64,000 nucleotides of DNA from Azolla caroliniana (taxonomy: Eukaryota; Polypodiophyta), in assembly GCA_043228905.1 (NCBI GenBank), contig JBHGNT010000022.1, positions 8,060,001-8,124,000 of the forward strand, in the 5' to 3' direction. Positions 11,181 to 21,621 of this stretch are shown here, in pieces. Below the pieces are notes generated by a model, which was given only the letters and a program-made list of their open reading frames with translations, was not told where the DNA came from and did no database searches. The translations under genes were made by a program, and so were the position numbers. The stretch's first letter is position 1, and the number at the start of each line of letters is the position of its first letter.

Positions 11181-11767
11181 TGTTCGTGTTCCAACTCTCA
11201 GCGAGCACCGACATGGTCTCCCATGCCAATTGGTGTTGGTGTTTTCAGTGAGGAAAACACATGGTTTCTCGCACCCACCACTTCCCGTTCACCCCTACAC
11301 CGTGATTTCGAAAAGGCGGTCGTAAAGGGGAAGATAATATCCCAGACATGAGAACAGATATTTAAAGATTTGAACTCTTGAGCTCTTATGTTATAGTCAA
11401 GTGTTATATTGTAACCAACACATCCAAGTACATAACATGTTACGTATATCTTCATAGATTATCTATTCACATTCTAGGAGTTTTTGGAAAGTTCTAGAAC
11501 TAGAAGGTTGTAGAGGGTTCTAGAATATTCTAATGCACGTACTTCAACTCACAATATAAATACTTGTAACCTTCTTGGTTCCTTTCAAGGGATTCAACAC
11601 CAATCATTGACACATCAATCTAGTATTCTTGTTTCGCCTCATCTTTGTCTCCTTCATCTTTCGTCACAACATCAGTATCTAAGAGGGCTTGGACTTGAAG
11701 TTGACAACTCGGTGTCCTAACTTGTACTTGGGTTAATAAGACTGTACTAACATGCTTGGAAGAAATG
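11181..11767 (+). repeat. Spacer between copia A and B, probably a diverged Ty3 LTR
   Basis: No ORF of note. The layout matches the LTR of element I: an antisense tRNA-like block (11362-11436), then about 80 bp, then a CTAGAA-rich stretch (11470-11560), a TATA-like ACAATATAAATAC and a pyrimidine-rich leader. This likeness is in layout and short words, not close identity. From about 11560 to 11767 I recognise nothing further. Confidence 0.4.
11362..11436 (-). other. tRNA-like block (A/B box-like)
   Basis: Read on the minus strand it has GTTGGTTACAATATAACAC, then about 25 nt, then GAGTTCAAATCTT, the geometry of an internal Pol III promoter. A close copy is present at 14836-14905 in the opposite orientation. 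It is too diverged to be a working tRNA gene. Confidence 0.45.
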
Positions 11768-13948
11768 GAACCTCCATGAAGATAATATCTCGACTCCGGA
11801 ATACCTTCTTGTCGACCGGGTCCCACACTCGGTAGCCAAACTCATCGTCACCGTAACCGAGGAATATGCATGGTCGGGTCTTTGGATCTAACTTTCCTCT
11901 CCGGTTCTTTGCTACATGCACGTACGCGAGACACCCGAACACCCTCAGATGCCGGTAGGAAACTTCCTTACCGGTCCATACTCTCTGTGGCGTGTCTCCG
12001 TCCAAGGGTACTGAGGGTGATCTGTTTATCACGTATGTCGCCGTCGACAATGCCTCAGCCCAAAAACTTCTTGGGTAATTTTGCATGCGCTAGCATACTC
12101 CGGACCCTCTCCATTATGGTCCGGTTCATCCTCTCGGCTAGTCCATTTAGTTCCAGCGTCTTCGGCACGGTAAATTCGAGCCGGATTCCCTTCGAGCGGC
12201 AGTACTCCTCGAACTGCCCCCCGGTACTCTCCTCCGTTGTCTGCTCGAACCGCCTTCAGCTTCCGGCCGGTTTCTCTTTCCACTCTCGCGTGGAGCTCTT
12301 TGAAGACGGATAACACCTGATCCTTCGTCTTCAGCGGTGTGGCCCACAACTTCCGGCTGTGGTCATCTATGAACGTCACGAAGTACTGCGCTCCGGCATG
12401 TGACTTCGTGTCTACTTGACACACATACGTATGCACCAACTCCAGTGGTGCATTACGTCTCATCGGTGGCCTTGGTCGGAAGGAGGTCCGGTTCTGCTTA
12501 CCGGCCAGACAATCAATGCACTTCTCTAAGTGCACGTTCTTCACTGGAGTGAGGTTGTCGTCTGCAAGCCTCTTCATCCCCTTCTCGCTCATATGACACA
12601 ACCTCTTGTGCCACAGCTCACCGGCAGTGTCGGATGCCACGTTCACTTCTTCCGGACATAACCGGGCATTCATCAAGTACAACGTGTTTACCTTCCGGGC
12701 CCGAGCCAGAATTAGGCTCCCTTTGCTGAACTTCATGACCCCGTTCGGGATGCTACCCGTGTAGCCTTCATCATCTAGCCGACCGGCTGATATCAAGTTG
12801 AGACGAACCTCCGGAACGTGTCGGACATCCTTCAGCAGCAACTTGCATCCGGTTGGTGTTGAGAGCCACACGTCTCCTATGCCGATAATTCGGCATGTAC
12901 CTTCATTCCCCATCCGGACACAGCCGTGGTCACCGGCTGAGTAGGATGAGAAGCATTTCCGGTCCGGGGTAAGGTGGAACGACGCTCCGGAGTCTACCAC
13001 CCAGGTCATCTTGTCGCCGGCAAGGTTTATCTCACTCTCCTCGGTGATGAGCATCAACTCTTCTTCACTTGCCGCGATTGCCGTCATTCCCTTCCGGTCC
13101 ATCCCCTTCCGGTCTTTACCGTTCCGGTCTTTACCGTTCCGGTCTTTACCGTTCCGGTCCGGGGTTTGCTTCGAATCGGTACTGTCGGTTTCCTTGTCTT
13201 TACGAAAATGTCGACAGTTCTTTTGGAAGTGACCCGGCTTGCCGCAATAGTAGCAAGTGGGCCTCCCCCTTGACTTTGACCGTGTCCCCGACTTCTCCCG
13301 GTTCTGGGGACTACGGTTTCTATGTCTTCCACGTTCCGATTCGGTAAGAAGCGCTTTGGAGTCGGAGCTCGTATCTTTGTCTTTCCGACGCGCCTCCTCA
13401 TCTAGCAAGCTCGACTTTACTCTTGCTAGGGATAACCGCTTTCCTTCCGGTCCGGCGTTGCCCAAAGTGACAACCAACGTCTCCCAGCTATCCGGGAGGG
13501 AACCGAGCAGGAGTAGCGCAAGTACCTCATCCGCGAGAGGTACTTCCAATGAAGTTGCCTGGTGTATCAGCCCCTGGAAGACATTCATGTGCTCCGCCAT
13601 GCTGGAGCAATCTTGGTACCGGAGTCTTACTAGCTTCCGGAATACCGACACCTGATTGACAACATTTTTGTTCTGAAACATTATGCCGATCTTCTCCCAG
13701 AGCTCATGAGCCTTGCTCTCTTCATTGAAGTTCTTGTATAGGCTCATGTCGATGAAGCACCGTATGTACGCCGTTGTCTTCATGTGCATCACCTCCCATA
13801 TCGTGGCGTCGATTTTGTCTGGTCTCTTGTCCCCGAACTGAACTGGCAGCCAGAGGTCTTTAACAACGAGCATATCCCTCATCTTCGACTTCCATACTGA
13901 ATAGTTGGAGCCGGTGAGCTTGAACATGCCGCCAAATGATTCGTCCAT
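11768..13948 (-). pseudogene. Copia B gag-protease-integrase, frameshifted
   Basis: The start is the ATG at 13948, 30 nt inside the primer site; the longer upstream frame runs into the LTR and was not used. Domains: gag capsid region, CCHC knuckle CYYCGKPGHFQKNC, a short Arg/Asp-rich tandem repeat (NGKDR four times), protease VVDSGASFH, integrase HHCC and catalytic-core region. One extra base in a C run near 12217 shifts the frame after GGEYRG; the integrase then continues in another frame to about 11768. Otherwise it is remarkably open compared with A and F. Confidence 0.86.
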
Positions 13949-13963
13949 TTTCTGTGTCGATTT

Positions 13964-13976
13964 CGCTCTGATACCA
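13964..13976 (-). other. Primer binding site of copia B
   Basis: Read on the minus strand: TGGTATCAGAGCG, complementary to the 3' end of initiator methionine tRNA, two bases after the LTR end (GTCA). This fixes the LTR boundary at 13979. Confidence 0.9.
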
Positions 13977-13978
13977 CT

Positions 13979-14823
13979 TGACGGGAACTCAACGCTCCTT
14001 ATACACAATGCTCGGCCACAACCGAGCTTCTTTTCATACACAAAAAATGGGAAATAGAAACACACGACAACGAAGAGAAATGGTACACAGGAGGTTAACG
14101 TGGAAAGCCCCAAACTAGAGGAAAAACCACGGCAGCCCACAGGCTGCAAACTGTCACTATGTATGAATGTACAAAACAGTGAGTACACGGAGGCAACGAC
14201 CTCGGACTCACGATCTTCGCCAAAGGCGGCGGTTACAATAGAGGCAGCAACCTCTTTCTCTCTCTCTCTCTCTGTACACTGTTACGTGCTCTCTCTTCTT
14301 CTTGCATCAACAAGAAAATGACAATCACACAACAAAAAAGTTTGCCCTAAGTCATATTTATACTAATATGACTTTTCGGCTATTTACAAATATAGCCTCG
14401 ATAGGCTCTCAGAAACATATTTACGAATATGTCTCTTCCTCCGGTTCTCACCGGTTCTGCACCATCCGGCTCTCCGTAGCTGGGTACTCCTCATCCGGTT
14501 CACACCGGGCCTGCACCATCCGGCTCTCCGTAGCCGGGTACTCCTCATCCGGTTCACACCGGGCCTGCACCATCCGGCTCTCCGTAGCCGGGTACTCCTC
14601 ATCCGGTTCACACCGGGCCTGCACCATCCGGCTCTCCGTAGCCGGGTACTCCTCATCCGGTTCACACCGGGCCTGCACCATCCGGCTCTCCGTAGCCGGG
14701 TACTCCTCATCCGGTTCACACCGAGCCTGCACCATCCGGCTCTCCGTAGCCGGGTACTCCTCATCCGGTTCACACCGCGCCTGTATTTCTCCCTTCCCAT
14801 CCGGAGGGACCTGTCTCCCAACA
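13979..14823 (-). repeat. 5' LTR of copia B with six-fold 54-bp minisatellite
   Basis: It begins TGTTGGGAGACAGG (14823, minus) and ends CCCGTCA (13979). Between about 14455 and 14785 a 54-bp GC-rich unit (key words CCGGATGAGGAGTACCCGGC) is repeated about six times almost perfectly. The ORFs over this stretch on both strands are translations of the repeat. Three short palindromes and the TATA region follow at 14350-14430. Confidence 0.9.
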
Positions 14824-14835
14824 TGTACTTGGATG

Positions 14836-14905
14836 TGTTGGTTACAATATAACACTTGACTATAATATAAGAGGTCAAGAGTTCAAATCTTGAAGTATTT
14901 GTTTT
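14836..14905 (+). other. tRNA-like block
   Basis: GTTGGTTACAATATAACAC, spacing of about 25 nt, then AGAGTTCAAATCTTG: A-box and B-box-like words at nearly tRNA spacing. It is the opposite-orientation partner of 11362-11436 and lies at the broken left end of element I. Confidence 0.45.
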
Positions 14906-17596
14906 CATTTTTGTGACACCAGTTGGTGCTCCCATCTTTTTTGTGAAGAAAAAGGACGGCTACCTTCGTTTGGTATGCCCTACCTTTAATCTCCAGTCTC
15001 TTAGAATGCATTGGTGGGGCAAAACATTTTACCAAATTTGATCTAAGGGGTGCATATAATCTTGTTCGAATTCAACTTGTAGATGAGTGGAAAACTACAT
15101 TTAGTACTCGATATGGTTATTTTGAGTATACAATCATGCCTTTCGGGCTCACAAATGCACCCACAGTATTTCAACATATGGCAAATGACATTTTCTGGGA
15201 TTTCTTGGATATCTTTCTCATCATCTACCTAGATTATTTGTTGATTTACTCTAAAACACAACAAGAGCATGATATATATGTGGGGAAAGTACTTGAATGC
15301 CTAAGAAAGTATGGTCTTTATGCCAAACTTGAGAAATGCAGTTTTGATTGCAAACAAGTCGAATTTTTGGGATACACTATTTCATCCAAGGGTATTTTCA
15401 TGGATCCGGCAAAAGTCCAAACAATATTGGAATGGAAACCCCCATGCTCAGTTCGAGACGTCCAATGTTTCCTCGGATTTGCGAACTTCTATTGCAAATT
15501 CATACGTAATTATTCAAGCATTGTGTTGCCCTTCACCCAACTCACCAAGAAAAATCAAGCATGTTTTTGGAATATCGAAGCGAGCAAGGCTTTTACTCAG
15601 TTGAAAGAGGCATTCACATCAGCACCTATCCTAGCGCATATTGATCACGAAAAGCCATTTACTATTGAGGCGGATGCGTCAGACTTTGCATTGGGGAGTA
15701 TCCTATCGCAACCAAGTGAGGACGGGCAGACTCATCTAGTCGTGTTGAACTCGAGAAAATTTACTGTTTTGGAGATAAACTGTGGTCGACTCATTCGAGC
15801 AATGGTGTCATTGTCTAGAAGGATAGCCTCATCAGATTATCATTTATAGTGATCACAACAATCTCACATATTTTCAAACAACTCGAGTATTAAATAGAGG
15901 ACAAGCTCGGTGGGCCCAATTTCTAACGTGTTTCTATTTCAAGATCATTTCGCCTCGAAAAACAACAAGGTAAAGTAGATGCTTTGTCTCGGCATTCGTA
16001 TCTAGCTCTTCCACCTGGAGATCTGGCCTTTGACAATCAAAAGCAAATTCTCCTCTGGCCATCAAAGCTACATGCAACAACAATTTATGCCACGCCACTT
16101 GATTCTAGCCTTCCTGACGCTATTTGGCAACAACTTCACTCTGATGATTTCTCTAAGGATGTCTTAGCCCACATTGGTTCAAGCTATCCATCTTGCTCCA
16201 CATTGCAAGGGTCATCTCAAAATTATCAGTACTTCAAGTGGCCAGATGGCTTACTCTTCTACAATAATCTCCTCTATGTCCCTAACGGATCACCCCGACT
16301 TCAAGTGTTAGAACATTGTCATGATGCCCCCATGGCTTGACATTTTGGTATTGCCAAGACCATTGAGCTGGTGAAACGTTCATTTTGGTGGCCTCACATG
16401 CAAAAATTTGTCGAAGATTATGTGCCAAAATACCCATGCATCATCTTGACGGCTTACTACAACCATTACCACCTCCCAGCAAGCCATGACAGTCTATTTC
16501 TATAGATTTCATTACGGATCTGCCACCTTCCAAAAGGCTTTGATAGTATTTAAAAAGTAGTGGATCGGTTCACAAAGATGGCACATTTTGTATTGTGTGT
16601 AAAGACCATTAGTAGTGAAGAAACTATAGATCTCATTATGCGTGAGGTGTTTCGCCATCATGGTCTCCCAAATGATATTATTAGCGATCAAGGTCCTCAA
16701 TTTATATCACACTTTTGGAAGCACTTATGGGCAAGCCTCAAAATCTCCTGCAAACTCTCTTCGGCTTATCATCCACAAACTGACGGCCAAACAGAGCGCA
16801 CAAATCAAACACTCGAGCAGTATCTTTGATGCTTGATCAGTTATCAACAAGATGATTGGAGCAATATTTTACATCTTGCCAAGTTTGCATGCAAAAACAC
16901 GGTACACTCTTCTATCAAAATTACACATTTCTTTGCCTACACTGGCAACCAACCTCGATGATGTATCTTGGATCTCCCTGAGGTGTCACGAAACCCTAGT
17001 GCGGTGCATCACCTCCACCGACTACAACAAATCATGTTTGAGTTATCTTCACATCTTCAAAAAGCGCAAGCACACCATAAGACCAATACCGATCGGCATC
17101 GTCTTAAGTTTCCTTTTAAGGTTGGTGACCGAGTATGGTTCCTTCGTCATCACATCAAGACTACCTGCTCGTGTGCTAAGGTCGATTATCAATGCTAAGG
17201 TCCTTTTGTCATCACAACGTGGATTAATGATGCAACATTTCGTCTTAACCTTCCTGCACATATGCAACTTCACCCAATTTTTCATAGTTCTCTTCTGGAA
17301 CCTTGGCGCACCTCTTTAATTCCTAATCGTGTCGTACCACCACCGCCTTCTGTCCAACTGGTTGACGGCCCCGAATACGAGGTAACTACTATTCTCGATT
17401 CTAAGATTGTGTGCAATAAGATTTATTATCTAGTTGATTGGCTTGGCTATCCTCTGAGTGATCGCACTTTGGAACCTGTCGATAACATTTGTAATGCTCA
17501 AGCTCTTGTCGACGACTTCCATCGCCACTATCCAAACAAACCTGGCCGTGCAATGTTAACGTTGACTTCCACTCGACGTTCTCGAAGGAGGGATAG
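14906..17596 (+). pseudogene. Chromovirus I (Ty3) pol remnant: RT, RNase H, integrase, chromodomain
   Basis: The 5' half is missing. The remnant starts inside reverse transcriptase (PIFFVKKKDG), passes the palm and connection, then RNase H (about 15540-15850), integrase (a zinc region and a core with SDQGPQF near 16685-16705 and [15 protein letters not shown] near 16790) and a C-terminal chromodomain (EYEVTTILDSK...YLVDWLGY, about 17380-17550). Several stops and frameshifts separate these blocks. The RT active site reads YLDY instead of YLDD, so it would be dead even if translated. A GGAGGGATAG polypurine tract ends at 17596 next to the LTR. Confidence 0.86.
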
Positions 17597-17812
17597 TGTC
17601 ATGAACACATGACCATTATGGTGTCACCCCGACTTGAACCTCGAACCTTGTAATCCATAATTAAAAACCTGAACTATTAAGATAGCTTATTGTCATATGA
17701 GAGAATAAAAGCTACTTTCTGTATTAGATTGATTATTGTAAAAACTCTAGATCATTCTAGAATGTCCTAGAACATTGTACGTCTAGAACCTTATAGAAAT
17801 CTCTAGGCTATT
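17597..17812 (+). repeat. 3' LTR of chromovirus I, first part
   Basis: It starts TGTCATGAACACATG right after the polypurine tract and is cut at 17812 by element C. The rest lies at 27938-28151 and ends ATTCTATGACA, so the LTR has TGTCAT...ATGACA ends. Confidence 0.78.
17612..17695 (-). other. Antisense tRNA-like block at the start of LTR I
   Basis: Read on the minus strand: an A-box-like AAGCTATCTTAATAG, then a B-box-like GGTTCGAGGTTCAAGTC about 40-48 nt later. It lies about 30 bp inside the LTR, antisense to the element, as in element G. Confidence 0.45.
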
Positions 17813-18200
17813 TGTTGCCTGTCTGGCCGGACTAGCCTCAACACAGGTGTCTATCCGACACTTCTCCAAAGGGGTGGTAAGGGTTGGATGCTAGGTTACA
17901 CGCGTAAGATGATTACAATTAAGCACAGATGGTAAACAATACGAGATACAGATAAACACGCAATAATTACTATTGTATTACTTCCGTCCCCCCTTTACAA
18001 ATCATCGGATCCTTTTATAGGCATCCGGCAAGGTTACAATCGGTGCGCTTAGGCAACCGACATCCGAATCGGTCCGGATCCGGATCGGTACCACTGTACC
18101 GAATCCGTCCCTCCGAATAATAATTCTACTATTATTTACTTCCTATTATCCGATCCGATTCCGCCTTCCCACTTGTCCTTGCTTTTCTGACCGGCCAACA
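17813..18200 (-). repeat. 3' LTR of element C
   Basis: It matches 27570-27932 almost base for base. The main difference is an extra piece of about 25 bp (GGATCGGTACCACTGTACCG region, near 18080-18105), which repeats the neighbouring CGGATC words. Confidence 0.93.
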
Positions 18201-18250
18201 CATGGCACGCCCGTGGGAAAGTGCCTTGCACTTCGAATCCACTCCCGGCC

Positions 18251-21148
18251 TCAGTCTTCCTCCAAAATATCGAGCACACTCTGCTCGATAGTGTCAAGTG
18301 GTGCTTCTTCCTCCTGTTCTTGTTCCTTGCCTGCCTGGTCTCCGACCTCCGGTTGGGTAGGTTGTTCCGTAAAAATTTGCTGCTCCGGCTTTGCTTGATT
18401 CTGTGGTGCCGGTGCTTCCTCACCGCTTCGTCCGGGTTCTTCCTGTTCTCCCTCCGTTCCTGGCTCTGTTCTGTTACCGGTATCGCTTTCTCCGGTCTCG
18501 ACTAGTCGACTCGATATGCCTCCTTCCTCTGCTCTGGTGTCTTCCGGTCTCAGCTCTTCTTCTTCTCCGGCATCGGTCCGCTCCTGCTCTTCTTCAAGTT
18601 CGTCTTCGGGTATTCCTCGTCGGGGTTGTTCGGTGTCGGTTGGTTCATCTTCAGCCGGTCGCGTTTCCTCACCAATAGTGGTTGGCGTCGTTCGTCCCTT
18701 AGCTTCCTGTCGTAACCGGTCCTGCTCGTATCTCTCCAACTCCAACTGAGTTGCGAGCTGCCCGTCATCCAACCTCTCTATCAACCCTCGGATTTCTTTG
18801 AGGTGTTCTTCTGCTAAAGTGTAGAAATCCTCCGACAATTCTTCCCGAATGGCGACGATACTTTCTTCATCCATCTTGTAGAACTTGTCACCGGTCTTCC
18901 TCCGATTCTCGGCATCCGCTCGGAGTGTCTGCAGCTCGGCTGCCTGTTGTGACCACTCCTTCCATAGCTTTTCCGTACTTTCGTTGATGCTTGCCTGAGC
19001 TCGGGTACTTCATCCTGACATGATGAGCTTGATCCGGTCAACCCCTGCCTTAGCATGCGCATAAGCTTCCTGCTTTTCCTTCCTTGCCCGTTTTATAATG
19101 TCGGCCATTATCTAAGCCTGGGCCTCGTAATCTGCTTTCTGCTTTTCATAGGTACTCTGCAGTTTGCTGATCGTGAAGGTCGATTTTTCCTTTTCTTCAT
19201 TCCTGATCTTGGTCAGGTCCAGCTTTTCCCGCCTTAGCGCCTCTAATTCCTTCCTTCTCTCCGTTGCTTGGGCTATTTCCGCCGACAATGCTTCCTTGTT
19301 GGCACTGACCTCATCCATCACCTTAGCCAGGTCTAATCGGGTCTCTTTGAGCTGCTCTTTCAGCTTCTCTATTTGCCGGTCGTAGTCTGCTGCCCGTTTT
19401 TTGTTGTCCGACTCGGCCTGCTTGTGATCTCGGTAGACACGGTCGAAGTCCTCCTTCTTCTGCTTCAGGCGTCGGGTTGCCTGAGCTCTTAACCGATCGT
19501 CCCGGTCCTTCTGTTGTCGGAGTTCTTCCTGCAGTCATTCTATCTCTTGCTCGGCATGTCGACGTAGTCGGTCCTTCTCCTTCTGCAGCTTCTCTTTTTC
19601 TTCTTGCAGTCGGTCATTAGCGGCTCGACCTTTCCGGAGGCCTTCTTCCATTTTTCGTCTGTCGTCCTCCACCGCTTTCCGCTGCTCCCTTTCTCTTTCC
19701 CTTAATGCCTCCTGAGCTTTTAACTCCTCTCGTAAGGTTTCTATTATTTTTTCGGTCTCAGGGCCGGTTTGCAAGGCTACTGGTTCCGTTTCCGGTTTTG
19801 GTTGCTTCCTTGTTGTCCCGACCGGCTCGGTGACAGCTTGTGCTTGTTGAATTCCTTCCCTTGCCTGCAACAGCTCCCCTTGCATTTCCTCGATCTGTGT
19901 TCGGAGCGCGACCAACTCCTGAGTTGTTGTATGCGTCAACTGTTGCCTACACGTTTCTTCTTTCTCTAACTAGTCCGCTACTCCCGATAACTGCTCCGAA
20001 AGCCATCTCAGCCATTGTGGCTTTGTTCTTCCGGTGTCGAGGTGGCCTTGCTCACTTAAGTCAGGCTGATTTTCCGGCCTCTTCTCTGGCTCCGGCTCCG
20101 GCGCTTGTTCCTTCTTCTTCTCTGGGATGACCGGTTCTCTGAAATCCGGCCCAACCGGTGTCGGTGCTGCTTCCTTGGGTTCCGGTGTTGTTTCCGCCTC
20201 GGCTACTGGAGATGGTCCTTGCGCCCTCTGCTGAGTTCTGTCCACTGGTGGAGCCGGTCCTTTCGCCCGTTTCTCCCGACCTTGTCTTGCTGGGAGTCTT
20301 ACCAGTGGTTCGGATGAGTCTTCTGTTTCAGCTTCCTCCTCCGGTGCGGTTACCAGACGGACCTTTTGTATAAAGACCTCTGGTTCCGGTTCCGGCCGTC
20401 GCAGCGTTATATGGATTGGTTTGCGCGCTACCGGTTCCTCCTCGGCCGATTTCCCTTTGCCTTTACCTGCCGGTTTTGCCTTTGTTGCCGGTTCCTGTTG
20501 CTGTCGGGATGGTCCTTCCCCCTGCTGTTCTGCTTCTTGCTGGGTCCATCCGGGGGTGTGTTTCTCCAAGATCTGTCGGCGCTTTGTGACCTTTTTCGGC
20601 GTCGTCTCCTGCCGACCTCTTTTCTTTTGTGTGATGGGGAGCACCGGTGGGACTAACACCGTTAGCCATTGTGCTATCCCGGCCCATGGCTTTTTTCCTT
20701 CCACAAGATTTTTGATGGCCTCCTTCAATCCTTCGGTTATGAAATGGAGCCAGTCAATTTGTAAGCCTTCGTACGCTGCTATTAAGAATGTTGCCCGGTA
20801 CTTGGCTATGGCCGGGGGACGGGGATTCACGAATCCGTATTCCATCATAGCGCGAGCCACTTCTCCGAACAGCAGGTTCTCTCTGCCCTGCGTTCGGTAC
20901 GCCTTGCTGCTGATAGAGTACTCCCTGAAATATTCGAACAGGATTTCACTGGAAGGGTTTTCGATTGTTTGAAGTCCACCTGCTTTTATCCCTGTGAGCG
21001 CCTGCACCGCTCCTTCCGTGACTTCTGATATATCGATCAATGCTGCCGCCTGCTCTGGTTCTGCATGTGGTGGAGCGTCGGCGATCCGCAGCAATCCTTT
21101 TAACCTGTTCTCCCTCATCCATTGGCGTGCCTCTTCCGACAGTACCAT
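18251..21148 (-). pseudogene. Element C third ORF: plant-mobile-domain-like head plus long coiled coil
   Basis: One reading frame of about 965 codons, broken by four stops: TAG near 19970, TGA near 19535, TAG near 19112 and TGA near 19012. All four segments are in the same frame, so nonsense changes rather than frameshifts broke it. Residues 1-190 are globular, with EILFEYFREYSISSKAYRT and GLQIDWLHFITEGLKEAI; this resembles the plant mobile domain or 'putative gypsy-type transposase' families as I recall them. A Pro/Glu/Lys-rich linker follows to about 390. Then comes a heptad-rich Glu/Arg/Lys coiled coil of over 350 residues, and a Glu/Pro-rich tail. Function unknown; it is not an obvious envelope protein: no signal peptide or membrane segment. 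Confidence 0.75.
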
Positions 21149-21526
21149 TGTTTCGAATTCTTCTTCTGCTGCCTGTTGTTCGGGATCGCGCTATGTGTGC
21201 TCTGTGCGTCGGGTCGCTCTTCTGTGCTTCTGCGCCTGTATGTAGGAAAATTCGTAAAAAGTGAGCCCTTCGCAGGCCTGTGTCTTATATAGTGGGTTGT
21301 GCCTCGAGCCGCCCTTTTTCGTTTCCCGCACATGTTCCTCTCCCGCCATAATTAGTATGTCCTTTCTTGTTTGCCGCGTGTGAGTGCCCACGTTCCATGC
21401 TTTAAATAGCAAGTACGCGCACGTCCTTCTTTAATGCATGGCGCCTCTTCGTTGCATGGTGGCGCTCCCACCTCTTGTGATCTCCCCATCATTACGATGA
21501 TTCGCGTCGATTTTGCCCACGTCATT

Positions 21527-21561
<35 letters not shown>

Positions 21562-21621
21562 TTTCTTCTTCTTTTTTATTTTTTATTTTTATTTTTATTT
21601 TTTTCCTTTGCTTGGACCACG
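21149..21621. repeat. Gap between pol and ORF3 of element C with ATTT microsatellite
   Basis: It contains about ten ATTT units (21526-21565) followed by a TTTTTA-rich run to 21605. No coding signal. It may hold an internal promoter or splice acceptor for the third ORF, but none can be named. Confidence 0.6.

Larger units (their letters stand above)
11768..14823 (-). mobile_element. Ty1/copia element B, 3'-truncated, inverted relative to A
   Basis: A minus-strand copia element with a full 5' LTR (14823-13979), primer binding site, complete gag start, protease and most of integrase. It ends just after the IIFME segment of integrase at about 11768. The reverse transcriptase half and the 3' LTR are missing. 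Together with A it makes an inverted repeat with arms of 2.4-3 kb around a spacer of about 590 bp. Confidence 0.88.

Noticed and set aside
14302-14935. Ser/Arg-rich repeat proteins on both strands
   Set aside because: They are translations of the 54-bp LTR minisatellite of copia B.
18251-21148. Envelope gene of an endogenous retrovirus-like element
   Set aside because: No signal peptide, membrane anchor or cleavage-type motif; coiled coil and charged repeats instead.
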